64,000 nucleotides of DNA, from NCBI GenBank assembly GCA_030549775.1, contig CM060172.1, forward strand, positions 58,409,523 to 58,473,522. Reading direction: 5' to 3'. The DNA is from Tamarix chinensis (Eukaryota > Streptophyta > Magnoliopsida > Caryophyllales > Tamaricaceae). The notes below the pieces were generated by a model, which ran no database searches, was not told where the DNA came from, and saw nothing but the letters and a program-made list of their open reading frames with translations. How positions within the stretch are numbered: position 1 is the stretch's first letter; every line of letters starts with the position of its first letter. The position numbers and the translations under genes were made by a program. Shown here piece by piece: positions 24,401 to 37,873 of the stretch.

Positions 24401-26028
24401 ATAATAAATAATAATAATATTAAGGTTTGAGTATTCTTCTTTTATAGCAACAAAATGATAACATGCCCAATCTAGTATCAATAATAATAATAATAATAAT
24501 AATATTTTGGGGCTATAAATAATAATAAACATGATAAATAATAATAAATATGAATAATAATAAATATGAATAATAATAATAATGCATAATAATAACAATA
24601 TAAATACAATTAAAATGGATAAGGCATGCATAATTAGGGTTTAAGGGTTGAGAAGGGTTAGGGTACCACCTAGGGTTGGTGGTGACCAGCGACAGCGATA
24701 GGGAAAGAGGGAGAAAAGGGGAATAGTTGAGTGTTGGGAATATGAGAGGGGGAATGAGGGTAGAAGTTGGGGTGGTTGTGGATGCCCAGGTGGAGAGGGT
24801 TGGAGTGGTGGTGGTGGCGTAGCTAAAGGCAGCGGCGTAAGTGACGGCGCTGTGGTGGCTGAGGGTGGTGGAGAGGGAGGAAGGGAGGAGAAGAGGGAGG
24901 AAGGAAAAATGGAGGGTAGGGAAAGGTAGAGGAAGGTCTGCATGTGATTTTGGGAGGTGTAAGGGGTGGTGGTTGTAGCGGGAATGGCGGTGGACAACAG
25001 CATAAGGGCGGCCGAGGTGGCTCATGCAGGGCAAATAAAGGGTGGTGGTGGGTGTTGCTTGGTGGAGGGTGATGCAGGGAATGGTTTGGGTGGTGGCTCG
25101 AGCGGCGACATTGGACGATGGTGGAGAAACAGGCAGCGAAAGGGGCTGCGGTGATAGAAAAAGGGGGGGGGGTTTCTATGTTAGGAGAAAAATCCTGAAT
25201 GAGGGGTGGTAGAGGGGGAAGAGGAAGGGTCAGTGGTAGTTGTGCGGTCGCCGACCGGCAGCCTAATGGCTAGAGAAGGCCTGTGAAATTCTACAGGTTG
25301 GCTGCTCGGGAAAGGAGAAAGGGGAGGATAGAGAGTCATGCGTGAGGAGAGAGAGAGGCTGGGATTGGGCGGAGGAGAGAGAGGGAGTGTGAGGGAAGAA
25401 GATAGGGTTAGTGGCCTGGCGTGCGGCAGTGCAGGGGCTGCATGCCTATGCCGGGAAGTGGAAGGGTTGGGCACGGGGAGAGAGAGGGAGTCGGGGGAGA
25501 AGGGAAAGAAGAAGGGGGGGTGCGGCGGACTGGCAGTCCAGGGAAAGAAAAGAAAAAAAAGGGGAGACCAGACCGATTGGGGGGGGGGGAGAAAGTGTGG
25601 CACACGTGCCTAGGCCGCATTGGGGGAAGGGAGGGGGATTTGGGTTGGGTTGGCCCAGGTTGGGGGAGGGAAGAAGAAAAAAGAAAATAAGGAAGAAGGA
25701 AAAAGGAAAAAAGAAAAGAAAAGAAAGAAAAGAGGGGAAAAAGAAAAATAGGTGGGTTGAGGTATTTAGAATATTTTGGTATTTTAAAATATTTTAAAAA
25801 ATAATAATATTTTAATAAAATAATAATTAATTTCCTTTTTAGGCTACTTTAGGATTTTTAAAAGATTTTTTCTAAATTCTATTTTAGTTAGCAAAACACT
25901 CTAATTTTTTTTCAATTAAATTATCTAATTACTTCCTCTTATTTTAACAAAATAATTTATTTAATTAATGTCCATAATAAATCCTTAATTATCTATAATT
26001 CTTAAATTAGGATTTTTGGGGTATTTTA
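21485..26028 (-). mobile_element. R5: solo LTR, 4.54 kb, TSD GTATA, nested in R4
   Basis: Termini TATAATACCCCC...GGGGTATTTTA with a perfect target duplication GTATA (21480-21484 and 26029-26033). Contains the head (CACACTTAGTACCAGACC near 21580), the CCACTATTATAGCC block (about 22215-22620), the splice donor region (23774-23775, as TTTAA|GTAAGG), AAT-type tracts, a GC-rich leader (24640-25260) and a purine-rich tract (25660-25750). The TATA position is not convincingly conserved. Confidence 0.88.
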
Positions 26029-26139
26029 GTATAACTTATGGATAAGACACTAATGACTTAAAGTAGAAGAGTACGTGAGTCAGGACTAAGGTGATGTTTT
26101 TATATTCGTTCCACTAGAGGATTATAGTGGCTCGGGAGC

Positions 26140-29100
26140 TGTAATACCTCATTTTTTAATTTTATTTTATTAAGCTTAATTATTTTATTAGCGTAATTTG
26201 ATGTAAATATTTAATTATTTTAATTTTGATTCATTTTATGAATTTATCGACGCTTTTGACTTCATATTTGAATTTAATTAATTGTTATCGTTGCGGATTA
26301 TTCTAGATAAATTCATTCACAACCATGATTTTATTATATTTATATGATTTCAATTTTCAATTAAAAAAATATATTTTTGTTCTTTCTTGTATTTTGATTT
26401 TTAATATTTTAGATTCGTTTTCAATTATAACTTGGTCGTGTGATTAAGACTTTATTTTAGAGTTATATTTGGTTAAAAAAATATATTATTTAAAATTTAT
26501 TTTGGATTATACATAAAATTTTTGTTTAAAATAGTCAAATTTATTTTAATGATTTTATCCGTAGAAAATATTTTCGACTTTGAATATGTTCGTTTTCGAA
26601 ATCGTTAAGATCTTCAAAAAGTTTTAAATTGAAGAAAGATCTTCAGAGCTTATTTATGAATTTCTTTCCAAAATTAATTTTCTTCTATTTTACCTTTTTC
26701 TTTATTTGTAGAAGACCAGTTTCAAAAATTATTTAAATTAGTCTCAGTTTATTAGAATTTAACTTAAATATTTTCTTATATGCTTTTAAATATTTTTCGA
26801 GGTCTTATAATGTATTTTTGTAAATAATATAGATCTTTACATTCATGGATAAATTCTTCTGTAAAGATTTCTAAAATTCTTTATATAGCTCTTATATCAA
26901 TTTTAAACCTTCAAATCCTTACAAAATGATTTTTCGTTAAATAAATTTTAGATAAAATATTCCAATAATAATTTTAGATATTTAGTATTTTATTACATAC
27001 TTATATTTACAAAAATAAAAAAGAAGAAGAAGTCCCGACAGGCCTGACCCCCCTCTTCATTTTTCCTTTTCTCTTTTCTTCTCTCCCTTCTCTACTTCTC
27101 CTCTTTCTGTTTGTGCTCCCTACACCTGAGCCCCAACCCCAGCCCTCATCTCCTCCTTCTCCCTCCTCCTTTGTTAATTGTTGGCCACTACTCCAGCCAC
27201 TCTTCACGTGCCGCCATCGATGCCACCACAACAACGCAATAGTAGCTGAAGCAATGTCACAGCAATAGACCACAGTAGCAACAACGATAGCAAGTCATGC
27301 CGCCATGTCCGGCCACGGTAAGCTTTGCTAGCTACCGGCAAGTGGTCTTCAACCTCCAGCGGAGCTTCCTCGGTCTTCGTTCTCCCCTATTTTCTAATCT
27401 TGTTTGGTATAAATTTTTGAAAACCCTAACCTTTGATTTGATTATTTGATCATGAATTAGCTTATGATAAGCTAAATTGATTGTTTGATTATATGTGTGT
27501 GTGTGTGTGTTGTAAGATTGATTTGGATAGGTTAATTGTATGGTTTATGTTGGAATTTTGGAAAATTAGATTTTTGGTCCGCTTATGCCTAAAATTTTTT
27601 GGATTTGCCTGATTAAGCTATTTTGGGTACATTGATTTTACATTATGCTTTTAAATGTATCTAATTTTATATCGGAATCGTCAATTTGAGGAATTTATGT
27701 GGAATTAATTGGAATTGACTTTCTAGGTCAAAATCCATCTGTGATGAAATTGGGTTGCATAATTGAGTTTTTTTACTCAGTTGATTTATATAATATCCTT
27801 TGAAATATATTTAATTTTATATTGGAAGTGTTGATTTGGAAAAATTATGCGAAATTGATCGAAATTGTATTTTTAGGTTAAAAATCTTGCGGGTCTAAAT
27901 CGGATTGTGTAATCAAGTTATTTTATTCAATTGATTATATGATTTACATTAGAATACATTTAATTACAATCCTGAACCATCAATTTAAATATTTTAGTAA
28001 GAATTTATCAGAGTTGTGTTCTGGGTTCAAAAACCTTAATTATGGTAAATTGGGTATTTCTTTTATTGGCTTTGATCAAATGATTATTTGATATCTTATA
28101 AAATATGTCTAATTGTATTTCTAAATATACAATTTAAATAAATTAATAAAATTTAACCGAATTACATTTTTAGGCCTAAAATTCTTGATTTCAAGTGAAA
28201 TTATAAAATTAGTCATTTTTATAGTTTTGTTTTCTAAAATTAAATTTATAAAAATAGTTGAAATGATCCGAATTGTATTCTAATACCTTCAATTGGAATT
28301 AATTGATTTGAATTATCCAAGTTTGTGTCTTGGGCTTTGAAACCCTAATTTTGGAAACTGATTGTCTTGAATTGACTACTCGAAAGATTATTTCATTGAA
28401 ATTGATTGTCTAGATTTATTTAAAATTATTTTATTTATACTCTTAAGCTATCAATTTAAGATAATAAAAGTTAATTAGTTAGTTTACAGTTCGGGCATTA
28501 AAAACCCTAATTTTCGGAGATGGTTTTAATTTACCAATGATTTACTTGTGTTTCTCTCACCTAGTAGATTTTTAATTTTGATTTAAAACCATGTGAATTG
28601 TATTCTTATGCTATCGGGTTGAATTGGTTTCTTAAAAATGGTTGGTTTGCCTCTTTAGTTGTAAAATCTAATGAGTAAGTCACTTTTGATAAATTTAACT
28701 TATAATCTAGTATTCTTTCCCTAGCTTTCCAAATTAATTTGAAATGCCCCAAATGATATATGTTTAACCCGATTTAAGTAATATTTAATCTTAAATCCCA
28801 ATAGAGCTACGCTCGTGAGTCCTAGGTTTTGGATACGTTTTTCAAGAATGATCATTTGTGTCTCCTTGTGTGGATTTAATTATAATACTTGAATTATTAA
28901 TCGATAAGATAGTTTCTAACCTAGTTTCTAATTTCTGTCGGCGATCTATGAAAACTTTCTTATGGATTGTCAAGCTCTCGATAGCTCTCTCTCTTTCTCA
29001 ATTTGCTTAGCTAGCTTTGGATTTAGGTAAGTCACTACTTACCTTGACATATGGCAAAATCTGGAATGTATGTCTGTTTGGAGTGGAAGGTGATAAGTAT

Positions 29101-30877
29101 GCCTATTGATAATTTAATCATGTCAAGCATATGCTATGTTCTGTGTCGTAATTGTATGTATGTATGAATTTATAGCCTTAATGCAAATGTGTGTTAGTAT
29201 GAAGCTTGAATATGGTACGTATTTGAGTATGTGAAGGGTTGAGTATGGATTGAAATTATATGATACCTTATGTTGTCTCTTTATGTCATGGAATTATTTA
29301 CCCTTAGTGCCACTTGAATTGGTTCGGCTTTAATGCTACTTGGGTTGGTTTGGATTTAATGCTGCTTAGCGTTAATGCCACTTGAAATTGATATAATAAT
29401 AGAAATTCATTGTGTTGATGGAAGTGAGCTAAGTGTTGTTATGTGGGTCTGATTTATGATTGCTTAAATCCTTGAATAAGATACTAACTATTTAAAGTGA
29501 AAGATCATGTGAGCTGGACTGAGGTGTTTTATGAGTCCACTCCATCGACTTAATAATAGTGGTAAGGCGTGTTTTGCCCTAGGAGGTGCATCAGACCATT
29601 CTACTGGTTTAAGAATAGTGGGGCCTAATCTCAACGTGAAAGATAATATGAGTCTGAGATAAGTAACCAATGATTAAGACACTAATCACTTACAATGAAA
29701 GATTACGTGAGTCAGGACCAAGGTGTAGGAATCCGTTCTATCGGCTTAATGATAGTGGCTAAACACGTTTTGCTCTGGGAGCTGCTTTAAATAGTTCCAT
29801 CAATTTAAAAATAGTGGATAGGAGCATTTTTCCCTAGGAGGTGTAGAGTTTGTTCCACTGGCTTAACAACAGTGGCTAGGAACATTTTGCCTTGGGAGGT
29901 GTTTCAATCCGTTCCACTAGATTAATAATAGTGGAGTCCTTGAACTCATCGTAAATATATATAATTGGATGTAATAATGATTATTACTGGATTGTTGGAT
30001 TGGTGTTACTTAGCATGTGATCGTGATTTCTTGTATGCTTTTACCCTATGTGCTGTCATATCTAGTCATATACTTATAAGCATGAATCCGCGACCCCAAG
30101 TTGTATTGTATGTAATATTCGTATAATTGAGCACGAGTTATTATATGAGTAGAATGACATATGTATCACATGTATAATTGAGCATGAATTATTGTATGAG
30201 TGGCATGGTGCATTTATCATATGTATAATTGAGCATTAGTATTGTAAGCTAGAGATTACCGTATCTTATGTGTATCATGTTTCCTTCAATGAGTTCGGTA
30301 GTCTTGATTTACTTAGTACTAGACTTGTACTGATACTACCTTGGTTAAATGGGTCATGTGATGATCCACTAATGGTGGGGAGCAGACCTCTTGTGTAGGT
30401 TTGAGATCGGATATTGTTTTTGGGTGGAATGCTTGGCTTAAGAGAGTAGACAATCCGAAGTTTGATCCCTCAGGATATGTCTTCGTTTGTCTCTATTTAT
30501 TTTTAGAAGTTTCAAATATTGTATTTAAAATTTCAAAGGTGTTGTAATTGACTTTTAATTTCTCATACTCTGATAAGCTTTTAAAATCTAGGTTTATTTC
30601 ACAGGTTCCGCTGATTTATTCAACGATAATTTTATTTAGTGAAATTGTTCATTTGCCATCTGCCTACGGATATCTCCTTGTGAGAATTTATCCTCATGTC
30701 ATAGATGTTGGTTGAATTTTTATTAGATAGGTTTTAGCCTTACATCTAGCATGAGATAGATGGTGGATATTTATCTTATGTTAGATGTGGCAGTAACATT
30801 CCCCAAATTCTATTTTAACTTCCACATTTTCCTTTGTAAAACAAAATTTTTTAGGAGTAAATTTTAGGGGTGTTACA
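26140..30877 (+). mobile_element. R6: divergent solo LTR, 4.74 kb, TSD GGAGC/AGAGC, nested in R4
   Basis: Termini TGTAATACCTC...GGGGTGTTACA; the flanking repeats differ at one base (26135-26139 GGAGC, 30878-30882 AGAGC). The right third matches the family in reverse orientation: modules ending AATAATAGTGG at 29500-29950 and a GTGGCAGTAACATTCCCC head near 30790. The middle (27400-28950) is not similar to the other copies and lacks the AAT microsatellites. A consensus splice donor GATTTAG|GTAAGT is kept at 29026|29027. A short TG repeat lies near 27497-27511. Probably a separate subfamily. Confidence 0.78.
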
Positions 30878-31623
30878 AGAGCGTTTAGTCCTGAGAAGGT
30901 AATGTTTTCGTATCCGTTCTACCGAATGATAATATTGGCTTAGGTGTGTTGTCATTGATAAGGTGCTTCAAACCATTCCACCAGTTTAAGAATAGTGGGG
31001 TTCCTGAAATCAACGTATATAAAAGAATGTAAATGGTTATATCTAATAAAGAGGCATAGATCAATATCTATCTTATGAGACTTTTTATTAGTTTGAATGC
31101 ATATTTTATTTGCATCCCTAATTCAATACTATTGTTACGTTACTTAGTACGTAGCTTAACGACTACCTTTTTTATGGGTGCTGCCCATTTCCATGAGCAG
31201 GAGACCCTGATTCTTGTGTGTAGGTCTTGGAAGATCCACTAGATGACTATGCTGATTTTGATACACCATGTGGAGATGAGTGACCTATTATCTATACTGG
31301 GTGTTTGAGCGAAGAGTTATGTCATCCTGTTGATGTATTTATTCGGATACATTTTTGGACTCTTTGTGCCATGGTATCCCTTAATTTATATTTCATTATT
31401 GTAATTCGGAGTTAACCTCCAAACTTATATTTTACTATAAATGTTTCTCCCAATTCTAATTTTCTTATATTACTATAGATGATTTTAGCCTTATGATTGA
31501 TGTAAGGATGGTTGGACAAACTAGACTTATGTCAATTATAACGGTAACTCCCAGTATTTTACTCATATGCTTCCACTGTAAAATCAAAATTTTTAACAGT
31601 AAAAAATAGGGTATTACAGAAGG

Positions 31624-31807
31624 AAACTAGCAATCTTAGCTAGATTTTTCATTGGAAACATATGTCAGAATTTTGATCAATTCTAACCTCCATTAGGGTG
31701 TAAATAGTTAGTGACCACCCCTATAACATCATCGTGATCATATACCATTGTTACATAGTGAATCAATGGCTTATCATTTACCTAACAATCACAAAGAAAG
31801 CTAGTAG
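31624..31807 (-). pseudogene. LINE ORF2 fragment downstream of the RT
   Basis: The minus strand reads, with stops, VNDKPLIHYVTMVYDHDDV, then VVTNYLHPNGG and KFxHMFPMKNLAKIAS. This matches the stretch between reverse transcriptase and zf-RVT in plant LINE ORF2. It is bounded by R4 on the left and the hAT-like MITE on the right. Confidence 0.75.
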
Positions 31808-32308
31808 TAGGGATGGCAACAGGGCGGGTCGGGGACGGAGACCCCATCCCCATCCCCGAACCCAATAAGGAAAAAAATCGCCGAACCCAACCCGATCCCC
31901 GATATTTTTTTTATCGGGGATTCCCCGACCCGATCCCCGCGGGGATTAAATTCCCATACCCGACCCGATCCCCGATTTATTTCTCATTCCCGATTTATTT
32001 TCCGTTCTTAAAACCCGACCCGATTCCTGAAACTCGACTTTATACCCGATCCCCGAGCTTCAAACTATTTTTTTATATCATATTTTTAATTTATATTTTA
32101 TAAAAAAATTATATATATATATATATATATAATTATATAAAAATATATATATATATATAAAATTTCGGGGCAGGTTCGGGGATGGGGACCCCAAATCCGT
32201 CCCCAAAAAAATCCCCGTTAAGAATCCCTGAATTCTCTCCCCAAACCCAAACTCGAACAGGGAATCCTCAACGGGGCCCCGAACCCGCGGGGAAAATTGC
32301 CATCCCTA
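31808..32308. mobile_element. hAT-like MITE, 501 bp, 8-bp TSD GCTAGTAG
   Basis: Terminal inverted repeats TAGGGATGGCAA...TTGCCATCCCTA with a perfect 8-bp target duplication GCTAGTAG (31800-31807 and 32309-32316), both diagnostic of the hAT superfamily. The arms are rich in CCCGACCCGATCCCCG and its inverse, so the element can fold into a long hairpin around an A+T core (32100-32160). No transposase is encoded, so it is non-autonomous. Confidence 0.93.
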
Positions 32309-32316
32309 GCTAGTAG

Positions 32317-32807
32317 ATATGTTATCCCATATTACCTGACTAATTTTGTTATACAAGAGAGATACAAAGTCTAGAATTTGGTGCCAAATTGTTGAGAATG
32401 AGGTTGGACGCCAATCATGTAACCAAGAGGGGGATTGGATCAAATATTTCTCTTTTAGTAAGTAGAACTAAAGACGATCCTTATTCTAGATGATCTCCCA
32501 ATATATCTTGATTCATCTTAGCTACATCCCTCAACTCGAGACTGCCACACTCTTTTGGTGGGCAAATCACATCCCAATGTAAGAGGTGTAACCAACATAT
32601 GCTAGAAGAACTATCTCAAAGGAAGGATTGACTAAAATTATCCAAAAGGTTTGCAACACCCACTAGGAAGACATTGAGTTGCATGTAATTGGTGGGAATA
32701 GAAGATATGATCAATTGTATGATAGATGCTCAACAAACAAGTGAAAAAGCATGGCGTCTCCATTGAACACGTTTGGTAACCATGGAGAAACCCTTTATAG
32801 TAATACA
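32317..32807 (-). pseudogene. LINE ORF2 fragment, C-terminal to the RT
   Basis: Minus-strand translation with stops gives MQLNVFLVGVANLLDNF, then HLLHWDVICPPKECGSLELRD and VAKMNQDILGD. This matches the conserved WxxVCxPKxxGGLGLRxxxxxNxALL region that follows the reverse transcriptase in plant LINEs. It is split from the RT itself by R7, and from the next piece by the MITE. Confidence 0.82.
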
Positions 32808-35800
32808 TTTAACACCCTCAAAATTCATAGTTAAAAATTTTCATTTATGCAGAAAACCATACACTAATCAAGGGGTGCTACCACCATGATCGGCACAAGA
32901 TTGACCCCCGGCTAATCTCATACCGAGACAAGGCTAGAGAATTTAAAGGTATTAATACGAGTAATCAATAAAACTATAATAATTCCAACATTTTATAATT
33001 AAAATAGAGTACACAATTGTTAGAGTTAATATAGAAGTGGAAAGCGAATATAATAACGCCCCTATGGGAAAAATAAAATATTAAATAAAACAACAGGGAA
33101 CTCAGGTAAAGGTAAGTACGGACAACACCCTCTTGGACCCCATGACAAGTACATCCGACCATCACTTAGTCCTGCCCAAGACATCGTAAGCATCAAAGTC
33201 ATCACATGCATCGTCTCTTACCTACACAAACTTAGGAGGGGCCACAACTCATGGGAATGAGCAACACCCATAAAAGGGGTGATCAGTACGCTACGTATTG
33301 AGTAAGGTAAACATATGACTAAGATCATAAAAAACATAAAAAGGCAGATGATGCATGCAGTGAGTTAATCTGATTAATCATAATCATTAGAATTCATACT
33401 ATTAATTCCATTTTCACACAACTCTCAATTTAGGTCCATATGAATACAGGAATCCTACTATTATAGTTGGTGGATCGGAAACCCCTAGGGTAGGACGCTC
33501 TTGATCACTATTATTTGCCGGTGGATCAGTCTTCAAGGCAAAGTGTTCCTGGCCACTATTCCCATCTGTGGATCGGTCTGGCCTCAACTCTCATGGTGTT
33601 CCACTATAAGTGTTTAGTATTTTTCCCATGACTTATTATCATTTAAGGTTTGATTTATTGAGATTGGGATCCCCCATTATTAGAGCTGGTGGATTGGAAA
33701 ATTCTAGGACAGAATGCACCTGGTCGCTGTTATTTACCGGTGGATTGGTCTCTAGGGCATAATACACCTGGCTACTATTCTTACTGGTGGATCGGTCTGG
33801 GCCCGACTCAATAATCTTTCACTTTAAATGGTTGGTGTCTTATTCAACAAGTACCTTTTTACTAGGCATGCATGCCCCACTGGACTTCCCATTCTCACCC
33901 TTTCACTTCAACTTCCTTAAATAGCCCCGTCCCATATCTTGGGACTTCTACACACCCTATGGCTCTAAGACTTCTTCCTCATATTTCCCTTACTCACCAT
34001 GAAAACCCAAACTCCCGTGCACGTGGATCAAGACCCACTTTCCCATATCTCCACTTTAGCTCACCATCACCCTATAGGGTTTCGCTCTAGAAACCTTGAT
34101 CTAGCCTATGAAGCCCTAACCTCTCCTTATCATACATGACCCATGCTCCCTTTGTTTCCAACACCATCACTCCACTTAGTCCACACATAAATATCACAAC
34201 CTTAATTTCCATCCTTCGCATATGATAATAAAAACTTAGTTGGTCACCCTAAATCTTACATCATCCCTTCATCCACACACTCCACCCTCCTTTCCACTTG
34301 ATTCATCCCCCTTCATAAGAAACCTTCCTAGTCTCAACCCTTACTCTAACCACTCCCCATCAACCCTCTCCAAATGCTTTCCCCACTTAAGGTTTTTCCC
34401 ACAAACCCTAGTTAAGTCCCCCATACACACTTCTACCAACCCACATACTATTTTTGCACCCACGGACTCCAATCACCCAAAATACTCTTTCCTCACCATA
34501 CTTAACCCTTAAACCACTTTTTCCTATGTAAATGTTACCCTTTTCCAAAGGCTAACCACCCCATGCAAGCCTTACACTCCCCATACAAGATTTACTCCAA
34601 CCCTTCATTTTATTATTATTATCCCTTTATTTTGTCACCCATGAATCATAAGGTACTTAGGCTTTTTCTCACTTCTTCCTAATCACTCCACCGTCTTTAT
34701 TTCTTTTAGCTCCCCACAACCTCATCATACCATCTAAGGCCTCCTAGCATGCATGTCATATTATAGCAACTATACATAAGAGCATATCATAAAATACAAG
34801 TCATATCACCCATATCACATATATCATACCACATACACAACTTACCTTAGCTCCATACATATCAAGTTGCACTACAAGTATTTGATTCCATAGCCACATA
34901 TAATATAAGCACATATCCAAAACACCCATGAACACATAAAACATGCAATTTAGCCTTAACCAGATCCTTACCTAATAAGACACCGGGTTTGGAACACAAT
35001 CATATGCCTCTTTAAGGGAAGGGTTCAGTTCACCTATAAGAATAGAACGCTAATATTAACTTTCCTCTTGCTCCATTTTCCTTTATTATTCTCTAACTAA
35101 ATATTAGTAAAAAGACTAATATTAATAATAGTATTAATGATAATACTAATAATAATGATATTGATAATAATCATAATAATAATATTGATGATGATGATAA
35201 TAATAATAATAATAATAATAAGATAAATAATATAAAATATTTGAAATAAATTATACTTAAATAAAAATAAGGGTTAGGGCACAACCAGGGATGGATGTGA
35301 CATCTAGGGTGGAGGTAAAAGCAACAGCAATGCAAGGGTGGTGGTGATTAGAAAGGTAAGATTTTGGGGTTAGAAAAAGGAAGGGAAGTGGTGGTTATGA
35401 GATGGTAGGGTTCCTGGGTCAGAGGGGGTGTAGTGGTGGTGGCGACATGCCATGGAGGTGACAACGCTGGTGTAACACCCCAAAATTCACTATTTTTTTT
35501 GAAAGTAGAAATAATTAAAACACTTAATTTAAAACCCGTGAATTCTGGGGATGTTACCGCCACACTCAGTACCAGACCAGTTCATCCTACCGTTCCGGTA
35601 CCAAGTGCTAAGGCTAAGAAGACACTTTTAGTAACAACATCAATAAACCGAATTTATAAAAAGGAAAATCAGAGTACGCACAAGTCTTACATAATTCGAA
35701 ATACCGACTAATGTTTTTCCAAATAATTAACTAGACAACATTAATAAAATTGTTTCGGCAATTCAACCATAATAAAAGTAACATGAGTCATAAATAAAAT

Positions 35801-36699
35801 AAAGAAAACGGCCACGTCTCTCTAGAAATTGATCCAGCCCAGCTATCACTCCGTCCTTCCTGATGTCCCGCAGACATCGATAGCATCAAAGTAAATATCT
35901 CCTACCTGCAATAGATCAGACGAACCTTCTACTCGTGGGAATGAGCAGCACCCATGAAACGGGTGATCAGTACGCTACGTACTGAGTAAGGTAACCGAAT
36001 ACTAAGGCCGGCATATAATACATTAATTCATGCAGGATAATGATCACATACAATTACAACCCACACATATGATACATAGAAGCATAAAGTGAAATCACTT
36101 ATAATCAATAGGTCCATACGTAAGGCCCAAAAAGGTCCGGATTAATCATTTAATCTTTCTTTTATCAAATGTAGATACACACCATGTTCTTTATCAGGTC
36201 CATACGAGTACGGGAACCCCACTATTTTTGCCGGTGGATCGGTCTCCAGGACACTTTGGCTCCTGGCCACTATTATAGCCGGTGGATCGGTCACTTAGGG
36301 TACACACCCTACCACTATTATATGCCGGTGGATTGGTCTGGCCCCTTCTCGCACGGTGTTCCACTGTAAGTAATTAATATCTTCTCATATCTTATCAACA
36401 TATATGGTTTGGTTTGTTGAGCTCGGGATCCCCCACTATTATAGCCGGTGGATCGGTCACTAGGGTAAAATACCCTACCACTATTAAGCCGGTGGATCGG
36501 TCTCCAGGCTACCGTAGTACCTGGCCACTATTATGCCGGTGGATCGGTCTGGGCCCGGCTCAACATCTTCCACTTTACGTATTTAATAATTTATGTATCT
36601 TATTCAGATATTTGTTTCAAGACATGCACATCCAGTAACGTATCCCAATACTACAATAACCCTAATTACCATGAAACCCGAACTCTACGTAAGTCATCT

Positions 36700-37320
36700 T
36701 CCCATGCATGCCCTAGCTCCCATACAAACCCTAGCTCCATGTAAGCCCTAACTCCACGTAAACCATATCTCCATGCAAACCCTAATTCATACACAACTTT
36801 AACTCGATGTATACCACACTCCCATGTAAACCCTAGTTCATACATCTTAGGCAAACCCCAATACCACGTAAACCATACTTCCATGCAAACTCTAACGCAC
36901 ATGCAAACCCTAGTTCCACGTAGACATACTTCCATGCAACTCTAATCCACATGCAAACCCTAACTCCACGTACTACACTCTCATGCAATCCCAATTCTTA
37001 TGCAAACCTTAACTCCATGTAGACATGCTTCCATACAAGCCCTAACCTCAGGTCATTTTATGCAAACCCTAACATCATACCATTCTATGCAAACCCTAAC
37101 ATCATGTCATTTCATGCAAACCCTAACATCATGCCATTTCATGCAACCCCCCAACTCCTTGGCATTCCATGCAAACCCTAGCACCATGCCATTTCATGCA
37201 AACCTTAACTCCCTGCCATTCCATGCAAACCCTAACTCCCTGCCATTCCATGCAAACCCTAGCACCATGCTATTTCATGCAAGACTCTAACACCATGCCA
37301 TTTCATGAACCCTAACAACA
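36700..37320. repeat. AAACCCTA-rich minisatellite in R8
   Basis: Variable repeats of CCATGCAAACCCTAACTCC type, about 11 of them with exact AAACCCTA. From 37050 the unit is about 27 bp (TGCAAACCCTAACATCATG plus YCATTTCA). AAACCCTA is the plant telomere unit and the telo-box core, but here it is interspersed, not a telomeric array. Confidence 0.8.
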
Positions 37321-37789
37321 TGTCTCAAGTCATATCATACAATAATGACATAAACATACGCAAAGTTCTCATGCCACAGTTTATTCACACCAACATACTT
37401 CAACTCTACAATCATGCCACATGCGAAATAATTAATAATAACGAACATAAAATACATGGCATATCAAACACATAGTGCATACAAACACATAAATGGCCTT
37501 AGTAGACCCTTACCTAAAATGTCACCGGTCTTTGTGCACGCTCCTATTCCACTTGAGGGATTTGATTGGGTTCGCCTATTATATCAAAGCATACTAGAAT
37601 TATACTCTCTTATATAATTTTATTATCCTCTAACTTATTCCAAGATTTGGTTTTTAATTAAAACACTACCACTTAATAAATAACTATAGAAACACTATTA
37701 CTTAAAAATACAAATAAATTATTATTTTCATTCGAAGAGGGTGGTGATCTAAGGGTTTCTACCCTTCACCAAAATAGTAATGATAATAT

Positions 37790-37801
37790 AACAATAATAA
37801 C

Positions 37802-37872
<71 letters not shown>
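37790..37872. repeat. AAT microsatellite in R8
   Basis: AAT repeats with two AAC interruptions. Confidence 0.88.

Positions 37873-37873
<1 letters not shown>

Larger units (their letters stand above)
16162..31618 (+). mobile_element. R4: solo LTR, about 4.2 kb, split by three nested insertions, TSD GAAGG
   Basis: Outer termini TGTAATACCCC (16162) and GGGTATTACA (ending 31618), with a perfect target duplication GAAGG (16157-16161 and 31619-31623). Without the nested solo LTR at 19359-21297, R5 and R6, four pieces remain (16162-19358, 21303-21484, 26034-26139, 30883-31618), about 4.22 kb, the normal length for the family. The breaks all fall in or near the block with TCCAC..AATAATAGTGG modules. 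The left arm has an expanded polypyrimidine region (16680-18370). Orientation is inferred from its terminal and module order, opposite to R2; no clear TATA box remains. Confidence 0.87.

Noticed and set aside
36700..37320. Interstitial telomere from a chromosome fusion
   Set aside because: AAACCCTA units are interspersed in a longer minisatellite unit and recur in other R copies, so they belong to the element.
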